DNA of 64,000 nucleotides from Symbiodinium natans. Its lineage: Eukaryota > Sar > Dinophyceae > Suessiales > Symbiodiniaceae. Below are positions 20,690 through 30,835 of the stretch, in pieces. The notes beneath the pieces were generated by a model that was not told the DNA's origin, made no database searches, and was given only the letters and a program-made list of their open reading frames with translations. The translations under genes were made by a program, and so were the position numbers. The stretch lies in contig CAJNDS010001035.1 of assembly GCA_905221605.1 (NCBI GenBank), positions 757,634-821,633 of the forward strand. The letters are read 5' to 3'. The first letter of the stretch is position 1; each line of letters starts with the position of its first letter.

Positions 20690-20905
20690 TAGGAGGAGTT
20701 TGAGGAGGAGTAGGAGGAGGAGGAGTACGAGGAGTAGGAGGAGGTGGAGCAGGAGGAGTAGGAGGCGGAGGAGGAGGAGCAGGAGGAGTAGGACGAGGAG
20801 GAGGAGGAGGACTGGAGTGGTGGGGTAGGGTCTAGGGTTTAGGGTTGAGGGGTGGTGGTAGCGGTAGGAGGAGGACGAGGAGGAGGAGGAGGAGTTACGG
20901 TAGTG
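20690..20905. repeat. GGA/GTA purine microsatellite
   Basis: About 200 bp of AGG and TAGGAGG units with a short TTTAGGG interruption at 20,830-20,848. Confidence 0.88.
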
Positions 20906-21071
20906 TTCACAGCCTTAAATCGTAGAAGCGCTAGTAAGGAGCGGTAAGTAGTCGTAGGTCGCAGTAGGTGATGGTAGGAGGTAGTAGAAGTAGATGGAAA
21001 ACCACAGTATAGTACAGTAGAGCATTCTAGTCTGTGCTTTGCATGCTGTACACGAGTTACACTACCATACC

Positions 21072-21172
21072 CGAGCCAAGGAGCAGGAGAGGATTGACAA
21101 AGCCCTGTCCTTCTTGGAGCAGATCTTTGCTGAAGCTATTGGGCTGATTGAGCTTGGATATTTGGCACTAAA
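21072..21172 (+). CDS. Exon-like island, helix-rich peptide
   Basis: Reads R-A-K-E-Q-E-R-I-D-K-A-L-S-F-L-E-Q-I-F-A, then E-A-I-G-L-I-E-L-G-Y-L-A. It is a strongly amphipathic helical peptide in otherwise non-coding DNA, flanked left by a unique stretch and right by a C-rich repeat. There is no start or stop inside it, so it would be an internal exon or a fragment. No family recognised. Confidence 0.3.
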
Positions 21173-21401
21173 CCCCCCCCAGCCCGCTAAACCCCATTCA
21201 ACCTCCTGAACCTCCTAACCCCTAAACCCTAGCCCTAAACCACAAGACCCCTAACCCCAAACCCTAAACCCTAAACCCTGAACCAAAAAAACCTAGCCCT
21301 GAACCCTATACCCACAAAACCTCATAAACCTCCTAATCTCCCTGAACTTCTGAAATCCTTCCCTTTGGGCTTGAAAGGGCTGCAGCTTAAGGTTCACGGG
21401 T

Positions 21402-21692
21402 TTCGGGGTTTAGGGTTTAGGGTTTAGGGTTTAGGGTTTGGTGTTTAGGGTTTAGGGTTTATGGGTTTAGGGTTTAGGGTGTAGGGCTTGGGGTCAGGGG
21501 GCTTGGGGGGGGAGGCTTGGGGGGCTTAGGGGGGTTTTGGGTTTGGGGGGTCTATGGGTCCAGGGTTGGGGGGGGCTTTTTAGTCGGTTTAGGGTTTAGG
21601 GGTTCAGGGTTTCGAGGTCTGGAGGTCCCGGACTTCAGGCTTTTCGGGTTTCGGGTTTAGGGTTTAGGGTTTAGGGTTTAGGGTTTAGGGCG
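21402..21692. repeat. TTTAGGG arrays with an inner GGGGGCTTGG stretch
   Basis: Clean arrays at 21,405-21,480 and 21,655-21,690 flank a G-rich degenerate middle (21,485-21,600). Confidence 0.88.
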
Positions 21693-22615
21693 AGGTACCA
21701 GGGCCGACTCAGAAGTAGTCGGAACATGGCTTGAGGATGATTGGAGGTGGGATTCCCTTTAGTATACCGCGGGGATAAGGATGTTCCGAACTTTTTGGAC
21801 TTTACTGTATAGTGACCTTCTTGAAAGCAATCAGAGAATAGGTGTGAATTTATTGGGGGCATGCAGCATCTGGTCGTGGTAGCTGTCGTAGTACCTGGTA
21901 CTATCCATCCAAAACCTTACACCCCAGAAGCCTTAAAAACCCTAAGCCCAAAACCCTAAACCCTAAACCCTAAATCCTAAAACTCAGCAAAGGCAATTCC
22001 CGCCCCCTTGGCCGCACGATCCATGGACTGGTGTGCAGAGCTGCTTGGAATCATATATTTTGTTTGGGGTTTAGGGTTTCTTGGTTGAGGGGTTACAGGG
22101 TTTCCGGGCTAGGGTTGAGGGTTTAAAGGGTTCAGGGTTACGGCTTTTGAGTTTAGGGTTTAGGGTTCAGGGTTCGCTAGGTGTACCGCGTGCACCACCA
22201 GGCAGGCCCCTGTGCTAGGTCAATTTTCACCAACCACGCTCAAGCGGATGTTTTTGCTCCGGGCATGTTGGAAAACACGGTTTGCGGAGCATGTTTTGGG
22301 AGGCGGAGCTTCAGAATGAGATGTTGAACAACGGAGAGAGGTTGCAGTAAGCTGAACATTTCAACGCTTTTGGTGGGCTTGACAAGGGCGTAGGCCGATA
22401 AATGCTGCAGGTTCTAAGTCAGCCACAAACAACCCGTCGAAGTTGCAGGTTCAAAGGGAACCACGCACAACTTCGATGCATTTTCGTCTTGAGGGTATAG
22501 GCTTGCAGGGTTCAGTATATGGAGGCGCGGGCTTCAGTTGAATGTCCCAAAGCTTTAAGGCACAGGGCTTAGGATTTATGTTGCCAAGCCCTAAGCACTA
22601 AACGCGTCTGAGGTT

Positions 22616-22705
22616 GGGATGTTCACCCTTATACTAGCGGTCCTACTAAGTTACTAGGGATTATCGTACCCATTAGAATTCCGATGAAGGGTTGTTTGAA
22701 TAGGG
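22616..22705. repeat. Foldback/MITE family M1, copy 2, right arm decayed
   Basis: GGGATGTTCACCCTTATACT and the inner ACTAGGGATTATCGTACC match M1. The closing GGGGAACATCCC is lost. Confidence 0.55.
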
Positions 22706-22775
22706 CTTTGAAAGGGGGGCAATTTCAGGGTCAGAGGGCATTTTTCTGAAATTCAGGGTTTAGGGTATACCCTAC

Positions 22776-22858
22776 TAGACCCTAAACCCTAAACCCTAAA
22801 CCCTAAACCCTAAACCCTAAACCCTAAACCCTAAACCCTCAGCCCTAAACCCCAAAGC
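22776..22858. repeat. CCCTAAA array
   Basis: Eleven nearly perfect units. It ends 22 bp before an exon-like island. Confidence 0.95.
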
Positions 22859-22880
22859 CTCTGCCACATTTCTTCTGCAG

Positions 22881-22964
22881 GCCTTTAAGTCTCGGCGGCT
22901 ACGCCAGCCGACCAGCGATCGGCGCCCGCCAGAAGGCGACTTGGAGTTCGTGGCGAATTCGAAG
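22881..22964 (+). CDS. Exon-like island between two telomere-like arrays
   Basis: A pyrimidine-rich tract ending TTCTGCAG precedes 28 open codons (A-F-K-S-R-R-L-R-Q-P-T-S-D-R-R-P-P-E-G-D, then L-E-F-V-A-N-S-K). A TTTAGGG array begins at the very next base. The acceptor-like CAG and abrupt array junction are seen; exon status is inferred. Confidence 0.35.
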
Positions 22965-22965
22965 T

Positions 22966-23152
22966 TTAGGGTTTAGGATTAGGGGTTTAGGGTCTAGGGT
23001 TTAGGGTTAAGGGTTTAGGGTTTAGGGCTTAGGGTCTAGGGTTTAGGGTTTCGGGTTTAGGGTTTAGGGTTTAGGGCTTAGGGTCTAGGGTTTAGGGTTT
23101 CGGGTTTAGGGCTTCGGGTTTAGGGTTTAAGCTTTCGGGTTTAGGGCTTAGC
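22966..23152. repeat. TTTAGGG array with a repeated higher-order block
   Basis: A segment of about 55 bp (TTTAGGGCTTAGGGTCTAGG and following TTTCGGG) occurs twice in a row (about 23,020-23,125), so variants spread as blocks rather than single units. Confidence 0.9.
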
Positions 23153-23579
23153 TGTAGGTCGGAAACCCAAACCCTGAACCTTAAGCGCTAAGCCCGAAAC
23201 GCCCCTCCCCCCCCTCCCCCTCTCTCCCTCCCCACACCCTCCAAGCCCTCAGGAAAGCTTGAACTCTTCATCGCTGCAGCCCCTAAAAACCCTAAACCCT
23301 ACAACCCGAAACCCTGCCCTTCGACCCTGAAAACCTTAAGCCCTAAAGCTTAAGCACAAGATGGGGCGTTCGGGGGCCCTAATTTGGGTGTACCCATGAT
23401 GAGGATTGTACTATTTTCGGGTATACAAGGGTTACCCCGATTTTTGGAAACCCCCCAAAATTGATTCTGTAGATCCGAGGCTCCCGACCTCTTTGAGCCT
23501 TTCCAAGGCATCCACTTCGCAGGTACCGAGCCCCTGGGATCTTCCAGTTTTTGGACTTGTGGGTTTTTGAGTTCTGAGC

Positions 23580-23796
23580 CTAAACCTTGAACCCCTAAAC
23601 CCAAAACCCAAAGCCCAAAACCCAAAACCCAAAAGCCAACACACAAAACCCAAAGCCCAAAACCCAAAACCCAAATCCCAAAATCTAAAACCCTAAGCCC
23701 CAACCCCTAAACGCTAAACCCTAAACCCTAAACCCTAAACCCTAAACCCTAAACCCTAAACCCTAAACCCTAAACCCTAAACCCTAAACCCTAAAC
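23580..23796. repeat. CCCAAAA/CCCAAAG block followed by a clean CCCTAAA array
   Basis: The left half uses units without T (CCCAAAA and CCCAAAG). The right half (23,712-23,796) is 12 perfect CCCTAAA units. Minus-strand frames (GLWVLGFGF-type peptides) come from the repeat. Confidence 0.93.
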
Positions 23797-24249
23797 GTTC
23801 AGGTTTTGAGATTTGGGCTTGAATGTTTTCAGGTTTCAGGGTCCAGGGATAAAGGGTTTGCGGTTTAGGGTTTAGGGGACCCTGGTGTCCAGTGACCGTC
23901 AAAGGAGGTTCAACAGGGAGTTGGCAGGGTGTTAGAGTTGTTTTTTGTTGTTTTTTTTGTAGTTGGGAGCTGGAGCGCTTTCGGCTGTAGAGTTTGGGGC
24001 TTTGGGCTAAGTTTGGGGGTTTCTTTGTCATAGTTGGGTACCATTTTGACATGTTTAAGGGTACTTAAACCCTATAAGGAATAACAATTTTAATTTCAAA
24101 TATTATCCCAACCATGAACTAGCTTTGGGGGAAGAGTTTATGGGTACGGCATCATTGGGAGGGCGTGGGGCCCTTGGCGCAAGTAAGGACGGCGGATGAA
24201 TGGCGCTCCTACATGGAGGGTGCCATCCAATCTGGAGACTCATCGGGGC

Positions 24250-24304
24250 ATAGGGTTTAGGCCTTAGGGTTTAGGGTTTAGGGTTCAGGGTTTAGGGTTT
24301 AGGG
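24250..24304. repeat. TTTAGGG array
   Basis: Seven units with TTCAGGG and CTTAGGG variants. Confidence 0.9.
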
Positions 24305-24508
24305 CAGCGGTGGTTGTAGCAGGAGTAGCAGTAGAATCCAGAACGTAGAGCCTCGCCCACCCCAAGCCCCAAGCGGACGCCCGAAGGAGAACGGGCTGCA
24401 GCAGCGATCCTGGCAGAGACGAAAGCTTCCTGAAGAGCTGATGGTGTGGGGCTGAGGTGTTTCTTTTCTTTTGGTAAGGGTAGTCTCTAGACCCTGAGCC
24501 GGGTCTTG

Positions 24509-24735
24509 TGTACAGATGCCTCTAGTGCGGAGCTTGAGGCGCTGTAACAAGCTTTGTAAAGCAGCTTGAGGCTCGTGCGCATGTGCCTTCTGTGCGGAGC
24601 TTGCCGGGCTGTGTAAAGCAGCTAAAAAGCTCGTGTGCAGAAGCCCTGTGTGCAGAGCTTGGGCGCTGTGTCAAGCTGCCTCAAGCAGCTTGAAGCTCGT
24701 GTACAGAAGCATGTTGCGAGAAGCTTGAGCCCTCA
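24509..24735. repeat. Minisatellite, about 60-68 bp unit, 3.5 copies
   Basis: Each unit carries GTGTGCAGA, GTGCGGAGCTTG, GGCGCTGTGT, AAGCAGCTTGA and GCTCGTG-type words in the same order, diverged by about a quarter. The frame at 24,635-24,952 runs through the last copies and is not convincing as a gene. Confidence 0.7.
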
Positions 24736-25039
24736 TGTCCCAAGCCATCCTGCGTCGAGAGACCCTTGTGAGACCCATGCTTTTTCAGCATCTGAGCCAA
24801 AGAATTCGTTGATTCTTCAGGGCGCGGGGCTTTTGGATGGTTGTAGGATTCACGGGATTGGGGAGGGTTTAGGAATCCTTTGCTTGAAAGTCCTCAGAAG
24901 TACTCAGAAGCTTGCCTTGTCTTTTCGTAGGGCTCTATGGTTTAGGGTTTAGGGTTTAGTTTAACTACGAGGATCCCACAAAGTCTTTCATGTCTACAGT
25001 CGACATTTTTGCAAGCGGAAGCCTCATGGTGCATCTGCA

Positions 25040-25237
25040 TTGATTGTTGCTCTGAACCATGGCTCCGTGATTCATCGAGCGTACGCCTCGATCGAGATGT
25101 ACAGATGCATCTCTTTCGGCCTTTCGAGTGATTTATGCATTGGAGGCCCACGTGGCGTGACAAAGAAGAGCGCGCACGGGAGTATTTATAGCATGCAGCA
25201 TATAAGTAGCAGAGGGTATCGCCTTTCTGACCCCTAA
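25040..25237 (+). CDS. Possible gene fragment, unknown
   Basis: The open frame reads KRKPHGASALIVALNHGSVI upstream and through A-S-I-E-M-Y-R-C-I-S-F-G-L-S-S-D-L-C. The composition is protein-like and unlike the repeats around it, but no family is recognised and a minus-strand frame overlaps it. Confidence 0.2.
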   Translation: MIVALNHGSVIHRAYASIEMYRCISFGLSSDLCIGGPRGVTKKSAHGSIYSMQHISSRGYRLSDP

Positions 25238-25606
25238 ACCCTCAACTCCCAAACCTCAATCCTGAGCCTTCATATAGTGTAGTCCAAACGGTTCATATCT
25301 GTTAGCACCACATTCTATGGTCCATATATTTTCTTTACGGTTGGCCATGCCGATCTTGCAGGGTTTAGGGTTTAGGGTTTAGGGTTTAGGGTTTAGGGGT
25401 GCGACTTTGATGTCAGCACTCACTTGGATACTTTCTTTTGATGTTGTCATGGATCCCTAAGCCCTGAACGTTAAAACCTTAGACCCTACAAGTCATTCAA
25501 GATTTGGTCTCTAATCCTGAGATGGTGTTTTTGAGGTTGTCCAAGTGTAGTTTAAGCTAGACCCAAGAATAACCTAGGAATAAAAGGGTACCCGTGTTGT
25601 TCAGAA

Positions 25607-25692
25607 ACCCTAAACCCTAAACCCTAAACCCTAGTCCCTAAACCCTAAAACCCTAAACCCTAAACCCTAAACCCTAAACCCTAAACCCTAAG
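25607..25692. repeat. CCCTAAA array
   Basis: About 12 units with two 8-bp units (CCCTAAAA). Confidence 0.94.
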
Positions 25693-25794
25693 CGCTGGCA
25701 AGGTGCTCTTCGGAGGCACTTTCGCTTAGGTCCGTCACCTCGGTGATTCCTTATGATACCTCGGGTTTAGGGTTTAGGGTTTAGGGTTTAGCTT

Positions 25795-25886
25795 GGGCTG
25801 TTCCCCCTCATACTAGCAGTCCTTAGTAGGGATTCTACGAGGGAGAATCCCTACTAAGGACTGTTAGTCTAAGGAGGAACATCCCC
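25795..25886. repeat. Foldback/MITE family M1, copy 3, best preserved stem
   Basis: CAGTCCTTAGTAGGGATTCT pairs perfectly with AGAATCCCTACTAAGGACTG across a 7-bp loop. The outer arms GGGCTGTTCCCCCT and AGGAGGAACATCCC also pair. The left end directly follows a TTTAGGG array (25,763-25,793). Confidence 0.8.
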
Positions 25887-25982
25887 ATTGTTTGCAATTC
25901 CAACAATCGTCGTTTTCTTCCGGGTCCATTTCTTCGTCCCATGCCGGAAGTTCGTTTTTTGAATCTTCCTGCCATTTGCCCC

Positions 25983-26188
25983 CTGGTTCTTAGTGGAATG
26001 AGGGAATGAGGGCCTGCATATACCCAGAACTTCCAAAACCCCTTAATTAAGGAATATTCCGTAATTTATGCTAAGGATCTTTATTATGAACTAGGGTATA
26101 TTCCTTAATTAAGGGGTTTTGGAAGATCTGGGTACCCTTAAGGGGAGTATATACGGCCCCAATTCCCTCGTTCCCTACAAGGAACCGG
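25983..26188. repeat. Foldback element family M2, complete copy (about 206 bp)
   Basis: The whole length folds back: CTGGTTCTTAG and GAATGAGGGAATGAGGGCC on the left pair with GGCCCCAATTCCCTCGTTC and AAGGAACCGG on the right. The inner arms ACCCCTTAATTAAGGAATAT and ATATTCCTTAATTAAGGGGT are perfect. No coding capacity. Confidence 0.78.
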
Positions 26189-26426
26189 CCAGTTTGAATG
26201 GGAGTCGTACCTGCAGGCTCTTGAGGGCTCAAGCCTTTCGGATCCGATATCTTGAGCTATGGTGGATCCTGTGGCATTCCTAGCCTAAACCCTAAAACCC
26301 TAAAGGCCCCAAAGCCCTAAACCCTAACCCCTAACCCCAAACCCTAAACCCTACCCTGCGCCCGCACCCTCGGAACCATGACTGAGACCACCTGGGCGAC
26401 ACGTGGGGGGCGGGGTGGGGGTGAAG

Positions 26427-26672
26427 GAGGGGGAAAAGTTTGAAACGTACCCAACTGAGTGCGCGAGCAGGGCGAACGCACCGAAGCGGGCAGGCGAGGT
26501 AGCTCCGGAGCCAGAAGCCCTCCGGCGGGCGACGGAGCTCCAGTCCCGCAGGCAGCTGCTGGCGAGAAACCTGTCGGGGCGCCTTAGAAGAGATACCCCA
26601 ACCTTGGACAAAACATTGCAACCCCTTGGGGGGGGCCCCCACCTTTGGGAGGGTCCTCTTGGAAAGCTTTAG
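26427..26672 (+). CDS. Exon-like frame, Arg/Ala-rich fragment
   Basis: From E-C-A-S-R-A-N-A-P-K-R-A-G-E-V-A onward, the frame reads EALRRATELQSRRQLLARNL and ends at TAG near 26,670. It resembles a charged helix. The minus strand is also open here (26,351-26,687), and a repeat-like start precedes it. No family recognised. Confidence 0.25.
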   Translation, partial: EGEKFETYPTECASRANAPKRAGEVAPEPEALRRATELQSRRQLLARNLSGRLRRDTPTLDKTLQPLGGGPHLWEGPLGKL

Positions 26673-26814
26673 AAAATTTATCTGCAATGGGAGGCCCCTG
26701 CCTGTAAAACCCTCACAAGAGCTACCAGACCCCTGCTGGGAGGCCTAAACACACCCAACGAATCATGGAACACAAAGCCCACCAAGCCTCCCGCGAAGGA
26801 CCCAGATCCTTACC

Positions 26815-27210
26815 AGGATGCAGCATCTCCAAGGGCGAAGGCGGTAGTCAGCCCCAATCCCAAACCTCTCATTTTTTGGCCCTCCAAGAAGGCATCACAA
26901 GGCCACCACGCCTCCCAAACAAGGCCTTCCAGATGTAGCATCGGCAAGGGCGAAGGCGGCAGCAACCCCCCATCCCAAGCCTCTGACTTCAGGCCCTTCC
27001 AAAAGCAAGTTTTCCAAATCCCAAACCAGGATGCAGCACACAAGCAGAATCAGCAAGGGCGAAGGCGGCAGCAACCCCCATCCCAAACCTCTGACTTCAG
27101 GCCAAAGGCAGGTTTTCCAAATCCCCAACCAGGATTGCAGCATCGTCAAGGGCGAAGGCGGCAGCCAGCCCCAATCCCAAACCTCTGGCTTTCTGGCCCT
27201 GCGAACTTCA
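26815..27210. repeat. Minisatellite of about 100-120 bp, four copies
   Basis: GCAAGGGCGAAGGCGGCAG, CCCCAATCCCAAACCTCT and CCAAATCCC-type words recur in order at about 26,820, 26,937, 27,045 and 27,137. A minus-strand frame (26,895-27,293) spans it and gives a repeated protein (LGWGLLPPSPL and WDWGWLPPSPLTM), so it may be an expressed repeat or just open by chance. Confidence 0.75.
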
Positions 27211-27575
27211 GGGTAATTGATCTGCGTCGATGCCGAGCTTCTAGACCCAACCACTAGAAAAGATAAAATAGTTAAAGCACCATAAGAGTTCAAAAGAACC
27301 CTAAACCCGTAGAGGGTAAAGCGAGGGTGCAGCGCCAGCGGGTTTGGGCTTGTGCAGGTCGGGGCGCGCGCCTGGGTGCTATCAGCACCAGTGCGCTCAC
27401 TCAGTGAGACAGCCTAAACTCTAAACCTTAAACCCTAAACCTTCAACCCTAAGCCTTAAACCCTAAACTCTAATAAAGTTAGACAGCGCGTTTGTCAAAC
27501 TTGTCATGCTACTTCGACAAGCTGAACCAATGCTTCCAATGTTTATTTCTAGTAGAAAGGGTAAGTGGTGAGGGT

Positions 27576-27842
27576 TTAGGGTTTAGGCTGTAGGGTGTAT
27601 ACCCAGCAAAAATACACTCTGGGACAGGAGGGGGATGCTCGATGAGACTTGTAAGCCTTTTTTTTTATCAAGAAGCGTTTTTTCTTCTCAACAATTGAAA
27701 AGTTTGAGCATCGGACCTGCTTGCCGTGACCGAAGCTCGTTTTGGCCCAGAGTATCCTTGTCGTCGCGGTTTGTGCAGGGTTCAATGTCCCTGTACCTTT
27801 GTGCTGCCGTGGTTGTTTGGACATGCCGCCGGGATGCATCAT
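27576..27842. other. Unique stretch with open frames on both strands, no supported gene
   Basis: Plus (27,635-27,904) and minus (27,576-27,842) frames overlap fully. Neither shows a recognisable motif, and the last plus codons are repeat-derived (NPKP). Confidence 0.35.
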
Positions 27843-28059
27843 CCCCTACCCCTAAACCCGAAACTCCCGAAAGCCTTACCCGAAATCCTAACCCGAAACC
27901 CTAAACCCTAAACCCTAAACGCTGGTCTCAGCTTTGGGTTGGGCACCATCTCATCTAGGATCTGAGGGCTGGAAGCCCCAAAACCCTAAACCCGAAACCC
28001 CAAAAGTCTGGGGTGGGGGGGGCCAGCCAAATTGCATGCTTCTCCAGAAGTATTGAGGG

Positions 28060-28125
28060 GTACCTTACGGGGGTCCTTGTTATCAGGAGGGGATCCTACT
28101 GTTTGGGGGACAAAATGAGGGGTCC
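28060..28125 (+). repeat. Small dispersed element, family M7, copy 1
   Basis: GGGGTCCTTGTTAT, GGATCCTACTGTTTGGGGG and GGGGTCCCC in order. The same order is found reversed at 32,374-32,438. Confidence 0.6.
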
Positions 28126-28546
28126 CCTAGCATCGTAAACTCCCACGTCAGACCGCAAATCACGCCCAATCCAACAATTATGGTGCAGGTTCGAGGTTTG
28201 GGATCTCCCGAAACCCTAAACCCTAAACCCGAAACCCGAAATCCGAAACCCTAAACCCTAAACCCTGAGGTTGAGGGTTTCAGGTTTCCTTCTCTGGCAC
28301 AAGGCATGTTACCACACCGGAGCTCTGCACCCTAGCAGTTCAGGGCTTCGGGGGGTACCCCCCCCCCCCAAACCCTAAACCCGAAATCCTAAACCCTAAA
28401 TCCTAAACCCTAAACCCTAAATCGTTCTACCTGGCAGGTTGGCTTGGAAGTTTATCGGCGGCCGTATCCCAATGTGGTTCATTGGTCGGCGGCTGCCCTG
28501 AGCAGGTGTGGATTCCGCGGGTGCAGTGCCTCTGTAGTGCTTCGGG

Positions 28547-28740
28547 TGCCCTAAACCCTAAACCCTAAATCCCCCTAACCCCCCCCAAACCCTCTAAACC
28601 CTCTAAACCCTCTAAACCCCCTAAACCCCCTAAACCCCCTAAACCCTCTAAACCCTAAATCCCCTAAATCCTCTAAACGCCCTAAACCCCGTAAGCCCCC
28701 TACACCCCCCTAAACCTCCTTAAACCCTAAACCCTAAAAA
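28547..28740. repeat. CCCTAAA array with 9-bp units (CCCTCTAAA, CCCCCTAAA)
   Basis: Between about 28,590 and 28,665 the period is 9 rather than 7, with runs of AACCCTCT and AACCCCCT. The related 9-bp G-strand version lies at 33,237-33,420. Confidence 0.9.
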
Positions 28741-28859
28741 GAAAAACCCTAAACCCCAACCCTAGGTTGAGGTTGTTTGAGGATGAGAGGTGGTTGAGGT
28801 TTAGGGCAGAGTTTTTTTAGCATTCGCGAGGCTGCTTCGTTTTGGTGTAGCCAGGTTTA

Positions 28860-28930
28860 GGGTGGGTTTAGGGTTTGGGGTTTAGGGTTTAGGGTTTAGG
28901 GTTTAGGGTTTAGGGTTTGGGGGTTTGCCA
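28860..28930. repeat. TTTAGGG array
   Basis: Eight units, opposite in orientation to the array ending at 28,740. Confidence 0.93.
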
Positions 28931-29089
28931 AGGGACCGGAGTTGCAAGGCTCCAGGCCGTGCGAGGTATCCACTTGGCCAGAAAAGGATGTTCGACAGGC
29001 AGGCAACTTGGGTTTTGGTTTTTGTGTGCTTGGGGCGTGCCAGGGCTCGTCTTCTGGAGGGTTTAGGGTTTAGGGTTTAGGGTTTAGGG

Positions 29090-29199
29090 TTCAGCATCTC
29101 TGGTCCAAGCATTCACTAGTTGAGCAGCTTTCGAGGCCACAGGGGAATACCCACCCGCCCATTGGGTCCCACACCATTAGGAAAAATATCCAACCTCCT
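29090..29199. repeat. Dispersed element family M5, copy 1
   Basis: TTCAGCATCTCTGGTCCAAG, ATTCACTAGTTGAGCAGC and ATACCCACCCGCCCATTGGG match the copy at 42,988. It starts at the last unit of a TTTAGGG array. Confidence 0.7.
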
Positions 29200-29212
29200 T
29201 CTTCTCTAGGCA

Positions 29213-29380
29213 CGTGGTCAACAGAATGGATTTGTTAACCACATGTTTCTGTTTCAAGCGGACAAGAAAACCAAACGTGGTCAACAGAATGGATTTGTCA
29301 ACCACATGTTTCTGTTTCAAGCGGACAAGAAAACCAACGTGGTCAACAGAATGGATCTGTTAACCACATGTTTCCATTCG
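29213..29380. repeat. Tandem repeat, 63/62-bp unit, 2.7 copies
   Basis: CGTGGTCAACAGAATGGATT begins at 29,213, 29,276 and 29,338. Copies differ at only a few bases, so the duplication is recent. Confidence 0.9.
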
Positions 29381-29504
29381 GGAACTTATTTTGGAAGCCA
29401 TCTTGAGTTCTTGAGTCGTTTGAGGGGCTTCAGGGGCCTCAAAAACAGGCGCGGCCATTCGGAAACTTATTCTTTGCAAGCCATCTTGAATCGCTTGACT
29501 CTTT

Positions 29505-29640
29505 TGAGGGAGGGGGGGGGTGAGGGGGGGGGTGGGGTGGCGGGGGGGGCGGGGGGGGCGGTGGTGGGGGGGGGGGGAGGGGGGGGGGGGTGGTGGGTGG
29601 GGTGGGGGGGGGGTGGGGGGGGTGGGGTGGGGGGGGGCAA
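29505..29640. repeat. G-rich low-complexity tract
   Basis: About 130 bp of GGGGGTGG. Frames on both strands are pure Gly/Trp or Pro/His and are rejected as genes. Confidence 0.9.
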
Positions 29641-29651
29641 GGTCCAAAATC

Positions 29652-30075
29652 TATGACCTTGCCCGCTAAATATATGACCTTGCCCGCTAAATATAAGACC
29701 TTGCCCGCTAAATATAGGACCTTGCCCGCTAAATATAGGACCTTGCCCGCTAAATATATGACCTTGCCCGCTAAATATATGACCTTGCCCGCTAAATATA
29801 TGACCTTGCCCGCTAAATATATTACCTGGCCCGGGCCATATATTTAGCGGGCAAGGTCATATATTTAGCGGGCAAGGTCATATATTTAGCGGGCAAGGTC
29901 ATATATTTAGTGGGCAAGGTCGCCCTTTAGCGGGCAAGGTAATATATATAGTGGGCAAGGTCATTTTTTAGCCAATGGACCTTGCCCACTAAATATATGA
30001 CCTTGCCCGCTAAATATATGACCTTGCCCGCTAAATATATGACCTTGCCCGCTAAATATATGACCTTGCCCGCAA
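29652..30075. repeat. 21-bp repeat in alternating orientation, predicted cruciform
   Basis: The unit is GACCTTGCCCGCTAAATATAT. Eight to nine forward copies (29,652-29,828) are followed by six inverted copies (29,838-29,975) and five forward copies (29,979-30,070). The turning points are CCTGGCCCGGGCC near 29,825 and AGCCAATGG near 29,975. Neighbouring blocks are reverse complements and should fold into long hairpins. Because 21 is divisible by three, the plus strand reads as repeated MTLPAKY, not taken as a gene. A degenerate relative is at 36,385-36,460. Confidence 0.92.
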
Positions 30076-30107
30076 AGTCATTAACATTTATATTATATAT
30101 GAAAGAG

Positions 30108-30370
30108 TGGTTTAGGGTTTAGGATATAGGATATAGGGTTTAGGGTTTAGGGTTTAGGGTTGGCCATGCCCTCCAAGCCTTATGCCTTGCGCAGGAGGAC
30201 CAGCTGCTCTTGCAAAGGCATGACCGGAGGCTGGCCGGGCCCTCAACCCTCAACCCTCAACCCTCAACCCTAAACCCTCAACCCTGAACCCTAAACCCTA
30301 AACCCTAAACCCGAAACCCTAAACCCTTAGCTCAAAATCAACACCCCAAACCCGAAAACCCGAAACCCTA
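30108..30370. repeat. TTTAGGG array, 80-bp unique island, CCCTAAA array
   Basis: G-strand units run to 30,160. The island (30,161-30,240) is unique sequence. C-strand units follow with CCCTCAA variants, giving an island enclosed by inverted telomere-like arrays. Confidence 0.88.
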
Positions 30371-30539
30371 ACTGACCAAATGCACGCCTTGGACCTCCTT
30401 TGGCGCAGGCCTGGGCAGCCCACAGTCTTCGGCTCTGCTCAGGGATTAGGGTTTATGGTTTAGGGTTTAGGGTTTAGGGTTTGGGGGTGTGCAGGTGGGT
30501 AGAAACCCGAGTGAAGCCCACATTAAACATCATGAAACC

Positions 30540-30835
30540 CTTATTCCACCAACCCTAGTGAAGCCCTACTGAGCCCTAGCTACGCATTTCCACCTTTAAC
30601 CCTGCGTCCAGCCCGATCAAGCCCTAATTAAACCCAAGCTAACCTTAATTGAACCTTAATTAAACCCCAATCAAACCCCGATATTTCCACTTTTTCCGTG
30701 GCTCTGAGATAGGACCCTAAAAAAAAACCCCCAATTTAACCCCAATTAAACCCCAAGATATTTCCCTAATATTATTAAGCCAAAATTAAACCCCAACTAA
30801 TCCCTACTTAAGACCAATTCAACCCCAACAGTTTC
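30540..30835. repeat. Degenerate AATTAAACCCC repeat
   Basis: The words AATTAAACCCCAA, TTAATTGAACC and ATATTTCC recur many times with spacing near 15-20 bp. It may be a derivative of CCCTAAA DNA. No coding frame. Confidence 0.55.

Noticed and set aside
29243-29847. Gly/Trp-rich frames and the MTLPAKY repeat protein
   Set aside because: The first is a G tract. The second follows from a 21-bp unit without stops and is interrupted by the inverted block.
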